Origin: Sphaerochaetaceae bacterium
GTDB taxonomy: Bacteria > Spirochaetota > Spirochaetia > Sphaerochaetales > Sphaerochaetaceae
Direction of reading: 5' to 3'
Length of the DNA: 57,522 nt
Assembly (NCBI GenBank): GCA_028700425.1
Contig: JAQVSP010000002.1
Coordinates: 1-57,522, forward strand
Shown: positions 33,976 through 42,837 of the stretch, piece after piece
How the letters are laid out: every line of letters starts with the position of its first letter
Position numbering within the stretch: position 1 is the stretch's first letter
Notes under the pieces: model-generated
Seen by the model: the letters and a program-made list of their open reading frames with translations, nothing else
Told to the model about the DNA's origin: nothing
Database searches by the model: none
Program-made: the position numbers and the translations under genes

Positions 33976-35216
33976 TCGACATAGATGCAAGGACCATGGA
34001 GATGGTCTGGGGCAAGGATTGCGACAAGAAGGCATGCATGTCTCGAATAGAGAATGTCCGCTCTGGCTTTGAGAGGCAGTTTGGGTGCCAGCCCAAGGAG
34101 CTCTTCTCCACCTCAGGGCGCACTGAGCTAGCTGGAAACCATACCGACCATAACAGGGGCTTGGTCATAGCTGCCACTGTAACGCTGGACACCCTGGCTG
34201 CTGTGAAGAAAAACGACGATATGGTCGTTCGCCTTATAAGCGAAGGCTTCGCTCCCTCCTATGTAGATCTCACTGAAGGCCTTGAGCCCAAGGAAGCCGA
34301 AATAGGCACGTCCATGGCTCTTGTCCGCGGCGTTGCCAAGGCTCTTAAGGAGAAGGGCTGCAGGCTTCAGGGCTTTGATGCCTACACCCAGTCCATTGTG
34401 CCAAAGGCCTCAGGCATGAGCAGCTCAGCCTGCATAGAGGTCCTGTGCGGCACAGTCTTTGATGAGTCCCAGAGTCCTCTTGCGCTGGCCCAGGCTGGCC
34501 AGTATGCTGAAAATGTGCATTATGGCAAGCCTTGCGGGCTCATGGACCAGATGGCCTGCGCCTATGGCGGAATCATCAGCATAGACTTCAAGGATCCGCT
34601 CAATCCCATTGCCAGGAGGGTGGAGTATGACTTTGGCTCCAGGGGCTATGACCTGGTCATTGTCAACACAGGCGGCAGCCACGCCGACCTGACAAGCGAC
34701 TATGCCGCCATCCCTGCCGAGATGAAGGCTCTTGCGGCCTTCTATGGCAAGAAAAGCCTTAGGGACGTGGAGCCCGAGGAGCTCTACAGCTCCATCAGCC
34801 TTGCCCGAAAGGCCATGGGCAATGATAGGTGCATTCTCAGGGCCATTCACTTCTTCCAGGAGAACGACAGGGTCAGGGCCATGTCAAGAGCCATTGAGGA
34901 GGACGACATTGCTTCCTACCTTCGTCTTATGAAGGAGTCCGGCCATTCCTCCTTTGAGTATCTTCAGAATATATACAGCCCCTCCGATCCAAGGCAGCAG
35001 GGCATCAGCCTTGGGCTAGCCCTTGCACAGAGATTTCTTGGCAGCGATGGTGCATATCGAGTGCAAGGCGGCGGCTTTGCAGGAACCTTCCAGGCCATGG
35101 TGCCCAAGTCCAGAACCGAGGCTTATGTAAGGCTGATGGAGGGTGTATTCGGGCAAGGAAGCTGTATAAACGCCTCAATTCGCCAAATGCCCACTGCAAA
35201 AATAGCTTTCTTCTAA
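33972..35216 (+). CDS. galK: Galactokinase (GNHTD-type)
   Basis: The 414-aa GHMP kinase starts at ATG 33972, preceded by GGAGGAAGG (33962-33970) and overlapping the recQ stop. SGRTELAGNHTDHNRG (residues 48-63) is the galactose-binding motif, but N56 replaces the Glu of the classical GEHTD. This GNHTDH form occurs in a recognised subgroup annotated as galactokinase. SGMSSSACIEVL is the ATP-binding GHMP motif, with LMDQMACAYGG after it. It phosphorylates galactose at C1; galT and galE are not nearby, and an FGGY kinase operon and a GH27-like protein are the only other sugar genes close by. Confidence 0.88.
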   Translation: MIDIDARTMEMVWGKDCDKKACMSRIENVRSGFERQFGCQPKELFSTSGRTELAGNHTDHNRGLVIAATVTLDTLAAVKKNDDMVVRLISEGFAPSYVDLTEGLEPKEAEIGTSMALVRGVAKALKEKGCRLQGFDAYTQSIVPKASGMSSSACIEVLCGTVFDESQSPLALAQAGQYAENVHYGKPCGLMDQMACAYGGIISIDFKDPLNPIARRVEYDFGSRGYDLVIVNTGGSHADLTSDYAAIPAEMKALAAFYGKKSLRDVEPEELYSSISLARKAMGNDRCILRAIHFFQENDRVRAMSRAIEEDDIASYLRLMKESGHSSFEYLQNIYSPSDPRQQGISLGLALAQRFLGSDGAYRVQGGGFAGTFQAMVPKSRTEAYVRLMEGVFGQGSCINASIRQMPTAKIAFF

Positions 35217-35273
35217 AAAAACAGTCTATTGCATAATTCATGCATGTGGTATTATCCACTACGGAGGGCTAGC

Positions 35274-38200
35274 TTGGGCATAAGGACGATTCTATGCAGG
35301 AAAAGGGTGCTTCTCTGCTTTTTGCTTATTCTTGCCATGCTTCCAGCCAGGGCCTACAAGGTCGGCCTCTATGAGATGAATGGCTTGCTCCGTGTGAATG
35401 CAAGCGGCCAGTATGCTGGATACATTATCGATTACATGGACATGCTCGAGTCCTATTGTCCAGAGGGCTTCGAGTATGAGCTGCATAGCCTGGATGAGTG
35501 CATGAATCTTATGGAGAATGGGGAGCTGGACTGCATACCAGCCCTTGAGCGCAGCGAGGATAGGCTCAGGCGCTTTGACTTCTCAAGCATCTCCATGGGC
35601 TCTGATGGATGTCAGCTTGCATGCCTGGAATCGGCGCATATGAATGCAAGCTCGTCCCTGGACAATCTGAAGGTGGGAATCATAGCAAGATCCATATACG
35701 GAAAAGCCTTGCTGGAATATGCCCTAGTCCACTCGCAGGCTCCACAGATAATTGAGTACAGCACCCAGGAAGAGCTTGCCAAGGCTCTTGAAGACGGGCA
35801 GATCGATGCCGTGGCAATGAGCCGTGCAGGCCTTCTTCCTGGCTGCAAGGTCATCCTGGAGATACCGACCTCTCCGTTCTATATAGCCACATCCAAGAGC
35901 AATCCGGCGGTCCTCTACGACATAGAGGATGCCCAGAGAGCCCTTTTTGCAGACAACCCTGCCATCATATCTGAATTGTCGCGCATTCATTACAATGTAG
36001 GATCCAACAAGCCTCTGGTGCTCACCCGCGAAGAGGAGCAGTACGTTGCTTCGGCCGATCCCATACGCGTGGCAGTGAACACCAACGCTCCTCCATATGC
36101 ATATTACTCCTCCAAATCGGTGGTCAAGGGCCTGATTGTGGATCTGCTTGGCATCATCAGCGAGAAGACTGGGCTTCAGTTCACTCTCATAGAGGTCAGG
36201 GACTTCGAGGAGGCCTACCTGCTTGCAAAGGAGGGAAGGGCTGACGTGCTTGGCCTCTGCTACAGCGACAAGGCATTCTGCGAGTACAATGGACTCGATA
36301 GCACCTCGTCCTTCCTTTCAAGCCAGATGGTGCGGGTCTATAATGCCGAGAAGGAGAATGGCCAGCTTGCGGTGGTGTCGGGAACCTACAGCGAGTTCCT
36401 CTGCCAGCAGAAGCAGCTTGCCTGCCAGCCTTACAGCACATGGAAGACAGTCTTTGATGCCATTCTTGACAACAAGACCGGCCTTGTCTATGTCAACCAG
36501 AACACAGCCAGCTTCTTTCTGAACCAGCCTCGCTACAGCAGCCTGACCTACACCTATCAGGATCATCTGGACAAGGCATTGCTCACCTTGGGCATGATCA
36601 AGGCCGAGGATCCAGTTCTTCTCGGGATTCTCAGCAAGACCATAGATGCCATTCCAGAGGATATGATAGACAGGGCCCTTGTAAGCTCCATGAGGCTTGA
36701 CAACGGAGTGTTCACCAGCCTTGTCATGTCCTATCCAGGAGCCTTCATAGCATCGGCGCTCTTTGTCATCTGCCTTATCATATTCATATCCATTCTCATA
36801 AGCCAGATACGTAAGAGGAAGGCCAAGGAAGCTGAGAGCCAGATAATAGCGGCCAGGGACCTGGCCCTGTCCCAGAGAAGGCAGGCTGAGCTGGACAAGC
36901 TGACCATGATCTTCACCAGGACAGCCTTTGAAACAAGGCTTGGGAAGATGCTTAGGGAGAACGCTTTCGAATCCTATGTTGCCGTAAGCATGAAGATCGG
37001 CCATTTCAGCCTTTACAGCGATGTCTTTGGCAACGAGGCGGTGGATTCTCTGATAGCAAGTGTTGCAGGTGCCTTGAATGCCTTCTGCAAGGACCTGGCT
37101 CAGAAAGACAGATGCCTGTACGGAAGGCTTCATGACGATCATTTCATAGCTGTCTTCTTGAAGGAGGACCTGGATCTGGAGGGTCTTTCCCAGTCCATCG
37201 GGCAGGTCTGCCTGCAGAACGAGACTTCCATCGAGCTGGTGCCTCGCTTTGGAATCTATCCCATAGAGGATTCAAGCCAGGCTCCTGAGGAGATCTGCAC
37301 CATAGCCGACTCGGTCCTGCATGGAGATGATCAGAGATCGATACACTACTACTCTCATGACTCCCAGAAGAAGAGGGCCCTTGAACAGGAGGTACTGTCG
37401 AGCTTCTCGACGGCCTTGAAGAATGAAGAGCTATGCATGTACCTGCAGCCTATATGCAGCAGGGATGGCAGGATATCAAGCGCAGAGGCCTTGGCTCGCT
37501 GGATACGAAAGTCCGGCCAGGTCATAATGCCTCAGGTCTTCATTCCTGTTCTTGAGAAGAGCGGGCTGATCAGCAAGCTTGACTTCTACATGCTTGGCCA
37601 AGCGCTCAGGTACATCGAGGACCGCAGGTCCAGGGGCCTCTTCCTCTTCCCGATCTCAGTGAACTTCTCAAGAGTGAGCCTTTTCTCAAACAGCTTTGAG
37701 CATAACATTGACGAGATTCTAGCCCGGTTCAATGTAGACAGCAGCTTGCTGTATATAGAGATCACAGAGTCCACAATAGCCAGCTCCCCGCGCTATCTGC
37801 TGGATGTCATCAACCGCCTTCATCAGAAGGGCCTCAAGATCATGATGGATGATTTTGGATCTGGATATTCCTCGCTTAACATGCTGATGGACATGCCAGT
37901 GGATTTTCTGAAGCTGGACATGAGCTTCGTCCGTTCGGTTGTAACCTCCACAAGAGCCCAGAAGATTGTCCAGTCTGTCTGCAAGCTCGCCCAGGCTATG
38001 CGCCTCATAACTGTATCAGAGGGCATCGAGACAGAGGAGCAGCTCTTCATGATGGAAAGCTTTGGCTGCGATTTCTTCCAGGGCTTCTATTTCTCGGCTC
38101 CTGTTGGGACAAAGGCCTATGAGGACATGGGCTTTGAGGCTGCAGCCAGCACTGACACAGGCCATATGGCAGCAAGCGAGGACAGTACAAGCGGCTCTTC

Positions 38201-39482
38201 GATGAGAAGCATATTGTCCAACCTGGCTGTAGGGATAGCCATCTACCCCTTCGATGAGCCTGATAAGCCCATGTTCATGAACTTCAGCCTGTGCGACATG
38301 ATATGTGCAGCCTCTGAGAGCAAGGAGTCTGCGCTGTCCAGGTTCGTCGGCCGGCTCTTTGATGAAGGAAAGGCCAGCATAACAGAGCGCATGGGAGACT
38401 TTGTCAAGGGCAAGCTCTACGAGAAGGAGACCAGGTTTCTCCGCGCCGATGGCAAGACTCTGGTCATCAAGGCAAAGGTGCGCTTCGCGGCCAGCCTTGA
38501 TGGCGCCTATACCTGCTATGCCTGCTGCGAGGACATCACTGAGGTAGTGCAGAACCGACAGGCCAATGCCTGGCAGGCAGAGCGCTTCAAGGTCCTGGCC
38601 GAGATGACCAACATGCTTGTCTTCGACTATGACTGCAGGACAAGCATCCTCTCTTATTCCATTGTGCTTGGAGAGGCTGGCATGATAGAGGTCAAGCGTG
38701 AGCTTGGAGACATCAGCGAAGGTGCGTTGCCCAATTTCCCGCCTCAGAGCATGGCCTTGCTAAGGTCAAGCTTCAAGTCTCTTATGCAGAATCCTGGCAC
38801 CACCACCATTGAGCTCCAGACCAAGCTTCCAGGCAAGGAGGATGTGCGCTGGTATGCCATGAGGATACAGAGCATACAGGATGAAGATGGATCGGTTTAC
38901 AGCCTTGTAGGAGGCTTTGAGGATATCCAGTCGGCAAAGGAGCAGGAGAAAGAGAGCAAGATGCGCGAGCAGGACCTCATACGGCAGGCCTACTATGACA
39001 TGACCACATCGGTTCTGACCCGGTTCGCCTTTGAGCAGGCCTCACAGAGGATGCTGATGATGGCAAGCCCTTCACAGGTCTCGATGCTCTGCATTTATGA
39101 CCTGGACAACCTGAAGTACATCAACGATCACTGGGGCCACCAGAGGGGCGATCTGGCGCTCATGCTCATCAGCCAGGCTTTCAAGGCTTCCCCAATCATG
39201 ACAGAGGCTGTATTTGGCAGGGTCGGAGGAGATGAGTTTGGCATCATAATGCCCCTGAGAATCAGCCAGGAGGCTCTTCTCAAGGGCCTTGAGGAGATCC
39301 AGTCAAGCATAGCTGAGCTCAGGACCCAGGTGGATGAGGGAGCTTCCCTGTCTGTAAGCGGAGGCATTGTCATAGCCAATAGGCCAATGGCTTATGCTGA
39401 GGCCTTCCAGATTGCAGACCGGGCCCTGTACAAGGCAAAGCAAGGCGGAAAGGGCTGCTTCCATATAAGCGAGCAGCAGTAG
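35274..39482 (+). CDS. Giant membrane c-di-GMP sensor: SBP_bac_3 x2, TM, GGDEF-like, EAL, PAS region, GGDEF
   Basis: About 1402 aa from TTG 35274, chosen for GGAGGG (35263-35268); the frame is open from 35229. A signal peptide ends about residue 28 (PARA-YK). Two periplasmic SBP_bac_3 domains follow (about 28-240 and 265-485), the type that binds amino acids in BvgS-like sensors. One membrane helix lies near 490-515. Next is a degenerate GGDEF (site LHDDHF), then an EAL domain with E738-A739-L740, IEITES, MMDDFGSGYSSL, KLDMSFV, SEGIE and QGFYFS all kept. PAS-like regions (about 985-1215) lead to a complete GGDEF (1318-1322, RVGGDEF). It could both make and break c-di-GMP under ligand control. 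Its last 816 codons are duplicated downstream. Confidence 0.93.
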   Translation: MGIRTILCRKRVLLCFLLILAMLPARAYKVGLYEMNGLLRVNASGQYAGYIIDYMDMLESYCPEGFEYELHSLDECMNLMENGELDCIPALERSEDRLRRFDFSSISMGSDGCQLACLESAHMNASSSLDNLKVGIIARSIYGKALLEYALVHSQAPQIIEYSTQEELAKALEDGQIDAVAMSRAGLLPGCKVILEIPTSPFYIATSKSNPAVLYDIEDAQRALFADNPAIISELSRIHYNVGSNKPLVLTREEEQYVASADPIRVAVNTNAPPYAYYSSKSVVKGLIVDLLGIISEKTGLQFTLIEVRDFEEAYLLAKEGRADVLGLCYSDKAFCEYNGLDSTSSFLSSQMVRVYNAEKENGQLAVVSGTYSEFLCQQKQLACQPYSTWKTVFDAILDNKTGLVYVNQNTASFFLNQPRYSSLTYTYQDHLDKALLTLGMIKAEDPVLLGILSKTIDAIPEDMIDRALVSSMRLDNGVFTSLVMSYPGAFIASALFVICLIIFISILISQIRKRKAKEAESQIIAARDLALSQRRQAELDKLTMIFTRTAFETRLGKMLRENAFESYVAVSMKIGHFSLYSDVFGNEAVDSLIASVAGALNAFCKDLAQKDRCLYGRLHDDHFIAVFLKEDLDLEGLSQSIGQVCLQNETSIELVPRFGIYPIEDSSQAPEEICTIADSVLHGDDQRSIHYYSHDSQKKRALEQEVLSSFSTALKNEELCMYLQPICSRDGRISSAEALARWIRKSGQVIMPQVFIPVLEKSGLISKLDFYMLGQALRYIEDRRSRGLFLFPISVNFSRVSLFSNSFEHNIDEILARFNVDSSLLYIEITESTIASSPRYLLDVINRLHQKGLKIMMDDFGSGYSSLNMLMDMPVDFLKLDMSFVRSVVTSTRAQKIVQSVCKLAQAMRLITVSEGIETEEQLFMMESFGCDFFQGFYFSAPVGTKAYEDMGFEAAASTDTGHMAASEDSTSGSSMRSILSNLAVGIAIYPFDEPDKPMFMNFSLCDMICAASESKESALSRFVGRLFDEGKASITERMGDFVKGKLYEKETRFLRADGKTLVIKAKVRFAASLDGAYTCYACCEDITEVVQNRQANAWQAERFKVLAEMTNMLVFDYDCRTSILSYSIVLGEAGMIEVKRELGDISEGALPNFPPQSMALLRSSFKSLMQNPGTTTIELQTKLPGKEDVRWYAMRIQSIQDEDGSVYSLVGGFEDIQSAKEQEKESKMREQDLIRQAYYDMTTSVLTRFAFEQASQRMLMMASPSQVSMLCIYDLDNLKYINDHWGHQRGDLALMLISQAFKASPIMTEAVFGRVGGDEFGIIMPLRISQEALLKGLEEIQSSIAELRTQVDEGASLSVSGGIVIANRPMAYAEAFQIADRALYKAKQGGKGCFHISEQQ

Positions 39483-39934
39483 CCTGAAGCTTCGAGATTG
39501 ACGTTTCCATCAAGCTGACTTAAACTCTAGCTAGAGGTCACATGAGAGTATTAGTCATCAACCCCGGCGCAGTCTCCACCAAGATAAGCATATTTGAAGA
39601 GGAAGTTGAGGTCTTCAGAACATCCATTCCTCACAGCGACTCAGACCTCAGGCAGTTTGACAGGATCATAGACCAGAAGGCCTATCGCATGGGCCTGGCA
39701 AGAGAAGCGCTTCGCTCTTCAGGGTTCAGCAGCTTTGATGCCATATGCTCAAGGGGTGGGCTTCTTGCCCACATTCCTTCAGGCACCTATCTCATCAACG
39801 AGGCTGCCATTGCTGATGTGCTAGACCCTCCCTATGGGGAGCATGCCTCGAATCTGGGAATCCTGATGGCTCATCAGCTGAGCATAGAGTACAATTGCCC
39901 AGCCTGCTTCGTCGATCCGGTGAGCACCGATGAG
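37032..39934 (+). repeat. Tandem duplication, unit 1 (2,903 bp)
   Basis: Unit 1 starts at codon 587 of the giant sensor gene and ends after codon 131 of the first buk copy. The same sequence repeats head-to-tail at 39935-42837, with no difference in the stretches compared and identical translations. At the ends, TTTGGC|AACGAG (left), GATGAG|AACGAG (junction) and GATGAG|CTTTGC (right) share no bases at the breakpoints. Confidence 0.97.
39498..39526 (+). promoter_or_regulatory. buk promoter, copy 1, with palindrome
   Basis: TTGACG (39498-39503), 17 bp, TAAACT (39521-39526). The 12-bp perfect palindrome CTCTAGCTAGAG (39525-39536) overlaps the -10 box end and reaches the AGAGG ribosome-binding site, an operator candidate. 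Here it drives the chimeric gene. Confidence 0.75.
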
Positions 39935-42385
39935 AACGAGGCGGTGGATTCTCTGATAGCAAGTGTTGCAGGTGCCTTGAATGCCTTCTGCAAGGACCTG
40001 GCTCAGAAAGACAGATGCCTGTACGGAAGGCTTCATGACGATCATTTCATAGCTGTCTTCTTGAAGGAGGACCTGGATCTGGAGGGTCTTTCCCAGTCCA
40101 TCGGGCAGGTCTGCCTGCAGAACGAGACTTCCATCGAGCTGGTGCCTCGCTTTGGAATCTATCCCATAGAGGATTCAAGCCAGGCTCCTGAGGAGATCTG
40201 CACCATAGCCGACTCGGTCCTGCATGGAGATGATCAGAGATCGATACACTACTACTCTCATGACTCCCAGAAGAAGAGGGCCCTTGAACAGGAGGTACTG
40301 TCGAGCTTCTCGACGGCCTTGAAGAATGAAGAGCTATGCATGTACCTGCAGCCTATATGCAGCAGGGATGGCAGGATATCAAGCGCAGAGGCCTTGGCTC
40401 GCTGGATACGAAAGTCCGGCCAGGTCATAATGCCTCAGGTCTTCATTCCTGTTCTTGAGAAGAGCGGGCTGATCAGCAAGCTTGACTTCTACATGCTTGG
40501 CCAAGCGCTCAGGTACATCGAGGACCGCAGGTCCAGGGGCCTCTTCCTCTTCCCGATCTCAGTGAACTTCTCAAGAGTGAGCCTTTTCTCAAACAGCTTT
40601 GAGCATAACATTGACGAGATTCTAGCCCGGTTCAATGTAGACAGCAGCTTGCTGTATATAGAGATCACAGAGTCCACAATAGCCAGCTCCCCGCGCTATC
40701 TGCTGGATGTCATCAACCGCCTTCATCAGAAGGGCCTCAAGATCATGATGGATGATTTTGGATCTGGATATTCCTCGCTTAACATGCTGATGGACATGCC
40801 AGTGGATTTTCTGAAGCTGGACATGAGCTTCGTCCGTTCGGTTGTAACCTCCACAAGAGCCCAGAAGATTGTCCAGTCTGTCTGCAAGCTCGCCCAGGCT
40901 ATGCGCCTCATAACTGTATCAGAGGGCATCGAGACAGAGGAGCAGCTCTTCATGATGGAAAGCTTTGGCTGCGATTTCTTCCAGGGCTTCTATTTCTCGG
41001 CTCCTGTTGGGACAAAGGCCTATGAGGACATGGGCTTTGAGGCTGCAGCCAGCACTGACACAGGCCATATGGCAGCAAGCGAGGACAGTACAAGCGGCTC
41101 TTCGATGAGAAGCATATTGTCCAACCTGGCTGTAGGGATAGCCATCTACCCCTTCGATGAGCCTGATAAGCCCATGTTCATGAACTTCAGCCTGTGCGAC
41201 ATGATATGTGCAGCCTCTGAGAGCAAGGAGTCTGCGCTGTCCAGGTTCGTCGGCCGGCTCTTTGATGAAGGAAAGGCCAGCATAACAGAGCGCATGGGAG
41301 ACTTTGTCAAGGGCAAGCTCTACGAGAAGGAGACCAGGTTTCTCCGCGCCGATGGCAAGACTCTGGTCATCAAGGCAAAGGTGCGCTTCGCGGCCAGCCT
41401 TGATGGCGCCTATACCTGCTATGCCTGCTGCGAGGACATCACTGAGGTAGTGCAGAACCGACAGGCCAATGCCTGGCAGGCAGAGCGCTTCAAGGTCCTG
41501 GCCGAGATGACCAACATGCTTGTCTTCGACTATGACTGCAGGACAAGCATCCTCTCTTATTCCATTGTGCTTGGAGAGGCTGGCATGATAGAGGTCAAGC
41601 GTGAGCTTGGAGACATCAGCGAAGGTGCGTTGCCCAATTTCCCGCCTCAGAGCATGGCCTTGCTAAGGTCAAGCTTCAAGTCTCTTATGCAGAATCCTGG
41701 CACCACCACCATTGAGCTCCAGACCAAGCTTCCAGGCAAGGAGGATGTGCGCTGGTATGCCATGAGGATACAGAGCATACAGGATGAAGATGGATCGGTT
41801 TACAGCCTTGTAGGAGGCTTTGAGGATATCCAGTCGGCAAAGGAGCAGGAGAAAGAGAGCAAGATGCGCGAGCAGGACCTCATACGGCAGGCCTACTATG
41901 ACATGACCACATCGGTTCTGACCCGGTTCGCCTTTGAGCAGGCCTCACAGAGGATGCTGATGATGGCAAGCCCTTCACAGGTCTCGATGCTCTGCATTTA
42001 TGACCTGGACAACCTGAAGTACATCAACGATCACTGGGGCCACCAGAGGGGCGATCTGGCGCTCATGCTCATCAGCCAGGCTTTCAAGGCTTCCCCAATC
42101 ATGACAGAGGCTGTATTTGGCAGGGTCGGAGGAGATGAGTTTGGCATCATAATGCCCCTGAGAATCAGCCAGGAGGCTCTTCTCAAGGGCCTTGAGGAGA
42201 TCCAGTCAAGCATAGCTGAGCTCAGGACCCAGGTGGATGAGGGAGCTTCCCTGTCTGTAAGCGGAGGCATTGTCATAGCCAATAGGCCAATGGCTTATGC
42301 TGAGGCCTTCCAGATTGCAGACCGGGCCCTGTACAAGGCAAAGCAAGGCGGAAAGGGCTGCTTCCATATAAGCGAGCAGCAGTAG
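39542..42385 (+). CDS. Chimeric gene: butyrate kinase N-terminus fused to EAL-PAS-GGDEF
   Basis: This 947-codon frame was made by the tandem duplication. Residues 1-131 equal the start of butyrate kinase (MRVLVINPGAVSTK to ...VDPVSTDE). Residue 132 is N587 of the giant sensor, and the rest is identical to the sensor to its end. The join (39934/39935) is at a codon boundary in both parents, so the frame stays open. The product keeps the back half of the degenerate GGDEF, the whole EAL domain, the PAS region and the RVGGDEF domain. It loses signal peptide, SBP domains and membrane helix, so it would be cytoplasmic. The Buk part is only the first half of an ASKHA fold and should not be active. 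It has the buk promoter and AGAGG ribosome-binding site. Whether it exists in the cell depends on the assembly being right. Confidence 0.85.
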   Translation: MRVLVINPGAVSTKISIFEEEVEVFRTSIPHSDSDLRQFDRIIDQKAYRMGLAREALRSSGFSSFDAICSRGGLLAHIPSGTYLINEAAIADVLDPPYGEHASNLGILMAHQLSIEYNCPACFVDPVSTDENEAVDSLIASVAGALNAFCKDLAQKDRCLYGRLHDDHFIAVFLKEDLDLEGLSQSIGQVCLQNETSIELVPRFGIYPIEDSSQAPEEICTIADSVLHGDDQRSIHYYSHDSQKKRALEQEVLSSFSTALKNEELCMYLQPICSRDGRISSAEALARWIRKSGQVIMPQVFIPVLEKSGLISKLDFYMLGQALRYIEDRRSRGLFLFPISVNFSRVSLFSNSFEHNIDEILARFNVDSSLLYIEITESTIASSPRYLLDVINRLHQKGLKIMMDDFGSGYSSLNMLMDMPVDFLKLDMSFVRSVVTSTRAQKIVQSVCKLAQAMRLITVSEGIETEEQLFMMESFGCDFFQGFYFSAPVGTKAYEDMGFEAAASTDTGHMAASEDSTSGSSMRSILSNLAVGIAIYPFDEPDKPMFMNFSLCDMICAASESKESALSRFVGRLFDEGKASITERMGDFVKGKLYEKETRFLRADGKTLVIKAKVRFAASLDGAYTCYACCEDITEVVQNRQANAWQAERFKVLAEMTNMLVFDYDCRTSILSYSIVLGEAGMIEVKRELGDISEGALPNFPPQSMALLRSSFKSLMQNPGTTTIELQTKLPGKEDVRWYAMRIQSIQDEDGSVYSLVGGFEDIQSAKEQEKESKMREQDLIRQAYYDMTTSVLTRFAFEQASQRMLMMASPSQVSMLCIYDLDNLKYINDHWGHQRGDLALMLISQAFKASPIMTEAVFGRVGGDEFGIIMPLRISQEALLKGLEEIQSSIAELRTQVDEGASLSVSGGIVIANRPMAYAEAFQIADRALYKAKQGGKGCFHISEQQ

Positions 42386-42837
42386 CCTGAAGCTTCGAGA
42401 TTGACGTTTCCATCAAGCTGACTTAAACTCTAGCTAGAGGTCACATGAGAGTATTAGTCATCAACCCCGGCGCAGTCTCCACCAAGATAAGCATATTTGA
42501 AGAGGAAGTTGAGGTCTTCAGAACATCCATTCCTCACAGCGACTCAGACCTCAGGCAGTTTGACAGGATCATAGACCAGAAGGCCTATCGCATGGGCCTG
42601 GCAAGAGAAGCGCTTCGCTCTTCAGGGTTCAGCAGCTTTGATGCCATATGCTCAAGGGGTGGGCTTCTTGCCCACATTCCTTCAGGCACCTATCTCATCA
42701 ACGAGGCTGCCATTGCTGATGTGCTAGACCCTCCCTATGGGGAGCATGCCTCGAATCTGGGAATCCTGATGGCTCATCAGCTGAGCATAGAGTACAATTG
42801 CCCAGCCTGCTTCGTCGATCCGGTGAGCACCGATGAG
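39935..42837 (+). repeat. Tandem duplication, unit 2 (2,903 bp)
   Basis: Second head-to-tail copy of 37032-39934. It contains the chimera's c-di-GMP part (39935-42385), a second copy of the buk promoter and the first 131 codons of the intact buk gene. 2,903 is not a multiple of three, yet the junction is in frame because both breakpoints are at codon starts. Confidence 0.97.
42401..42429 (+). promoter_or_regulatory. buk promoter, copy 2, with palindrome
   Basis: TTGACG (42401-42406), 17 bp, TAAACT (42424-42429), identical to copy 1. The palindrome is at 42428-42439. This copy drives the intact buk operon. Confidence 0.75.

Noticed and set aside
36318-37142. 274-codon minus-strand frame opposite the giant sensor gene
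   Set aside because: No motif or start signal; the sensor frame is continuous and has clear domains.
39542-42385. The 947-codon gene as an independent old gene family
   Set aside because: It is identical to its neighbours on both sides of one junction, so it is a product of the duplication.
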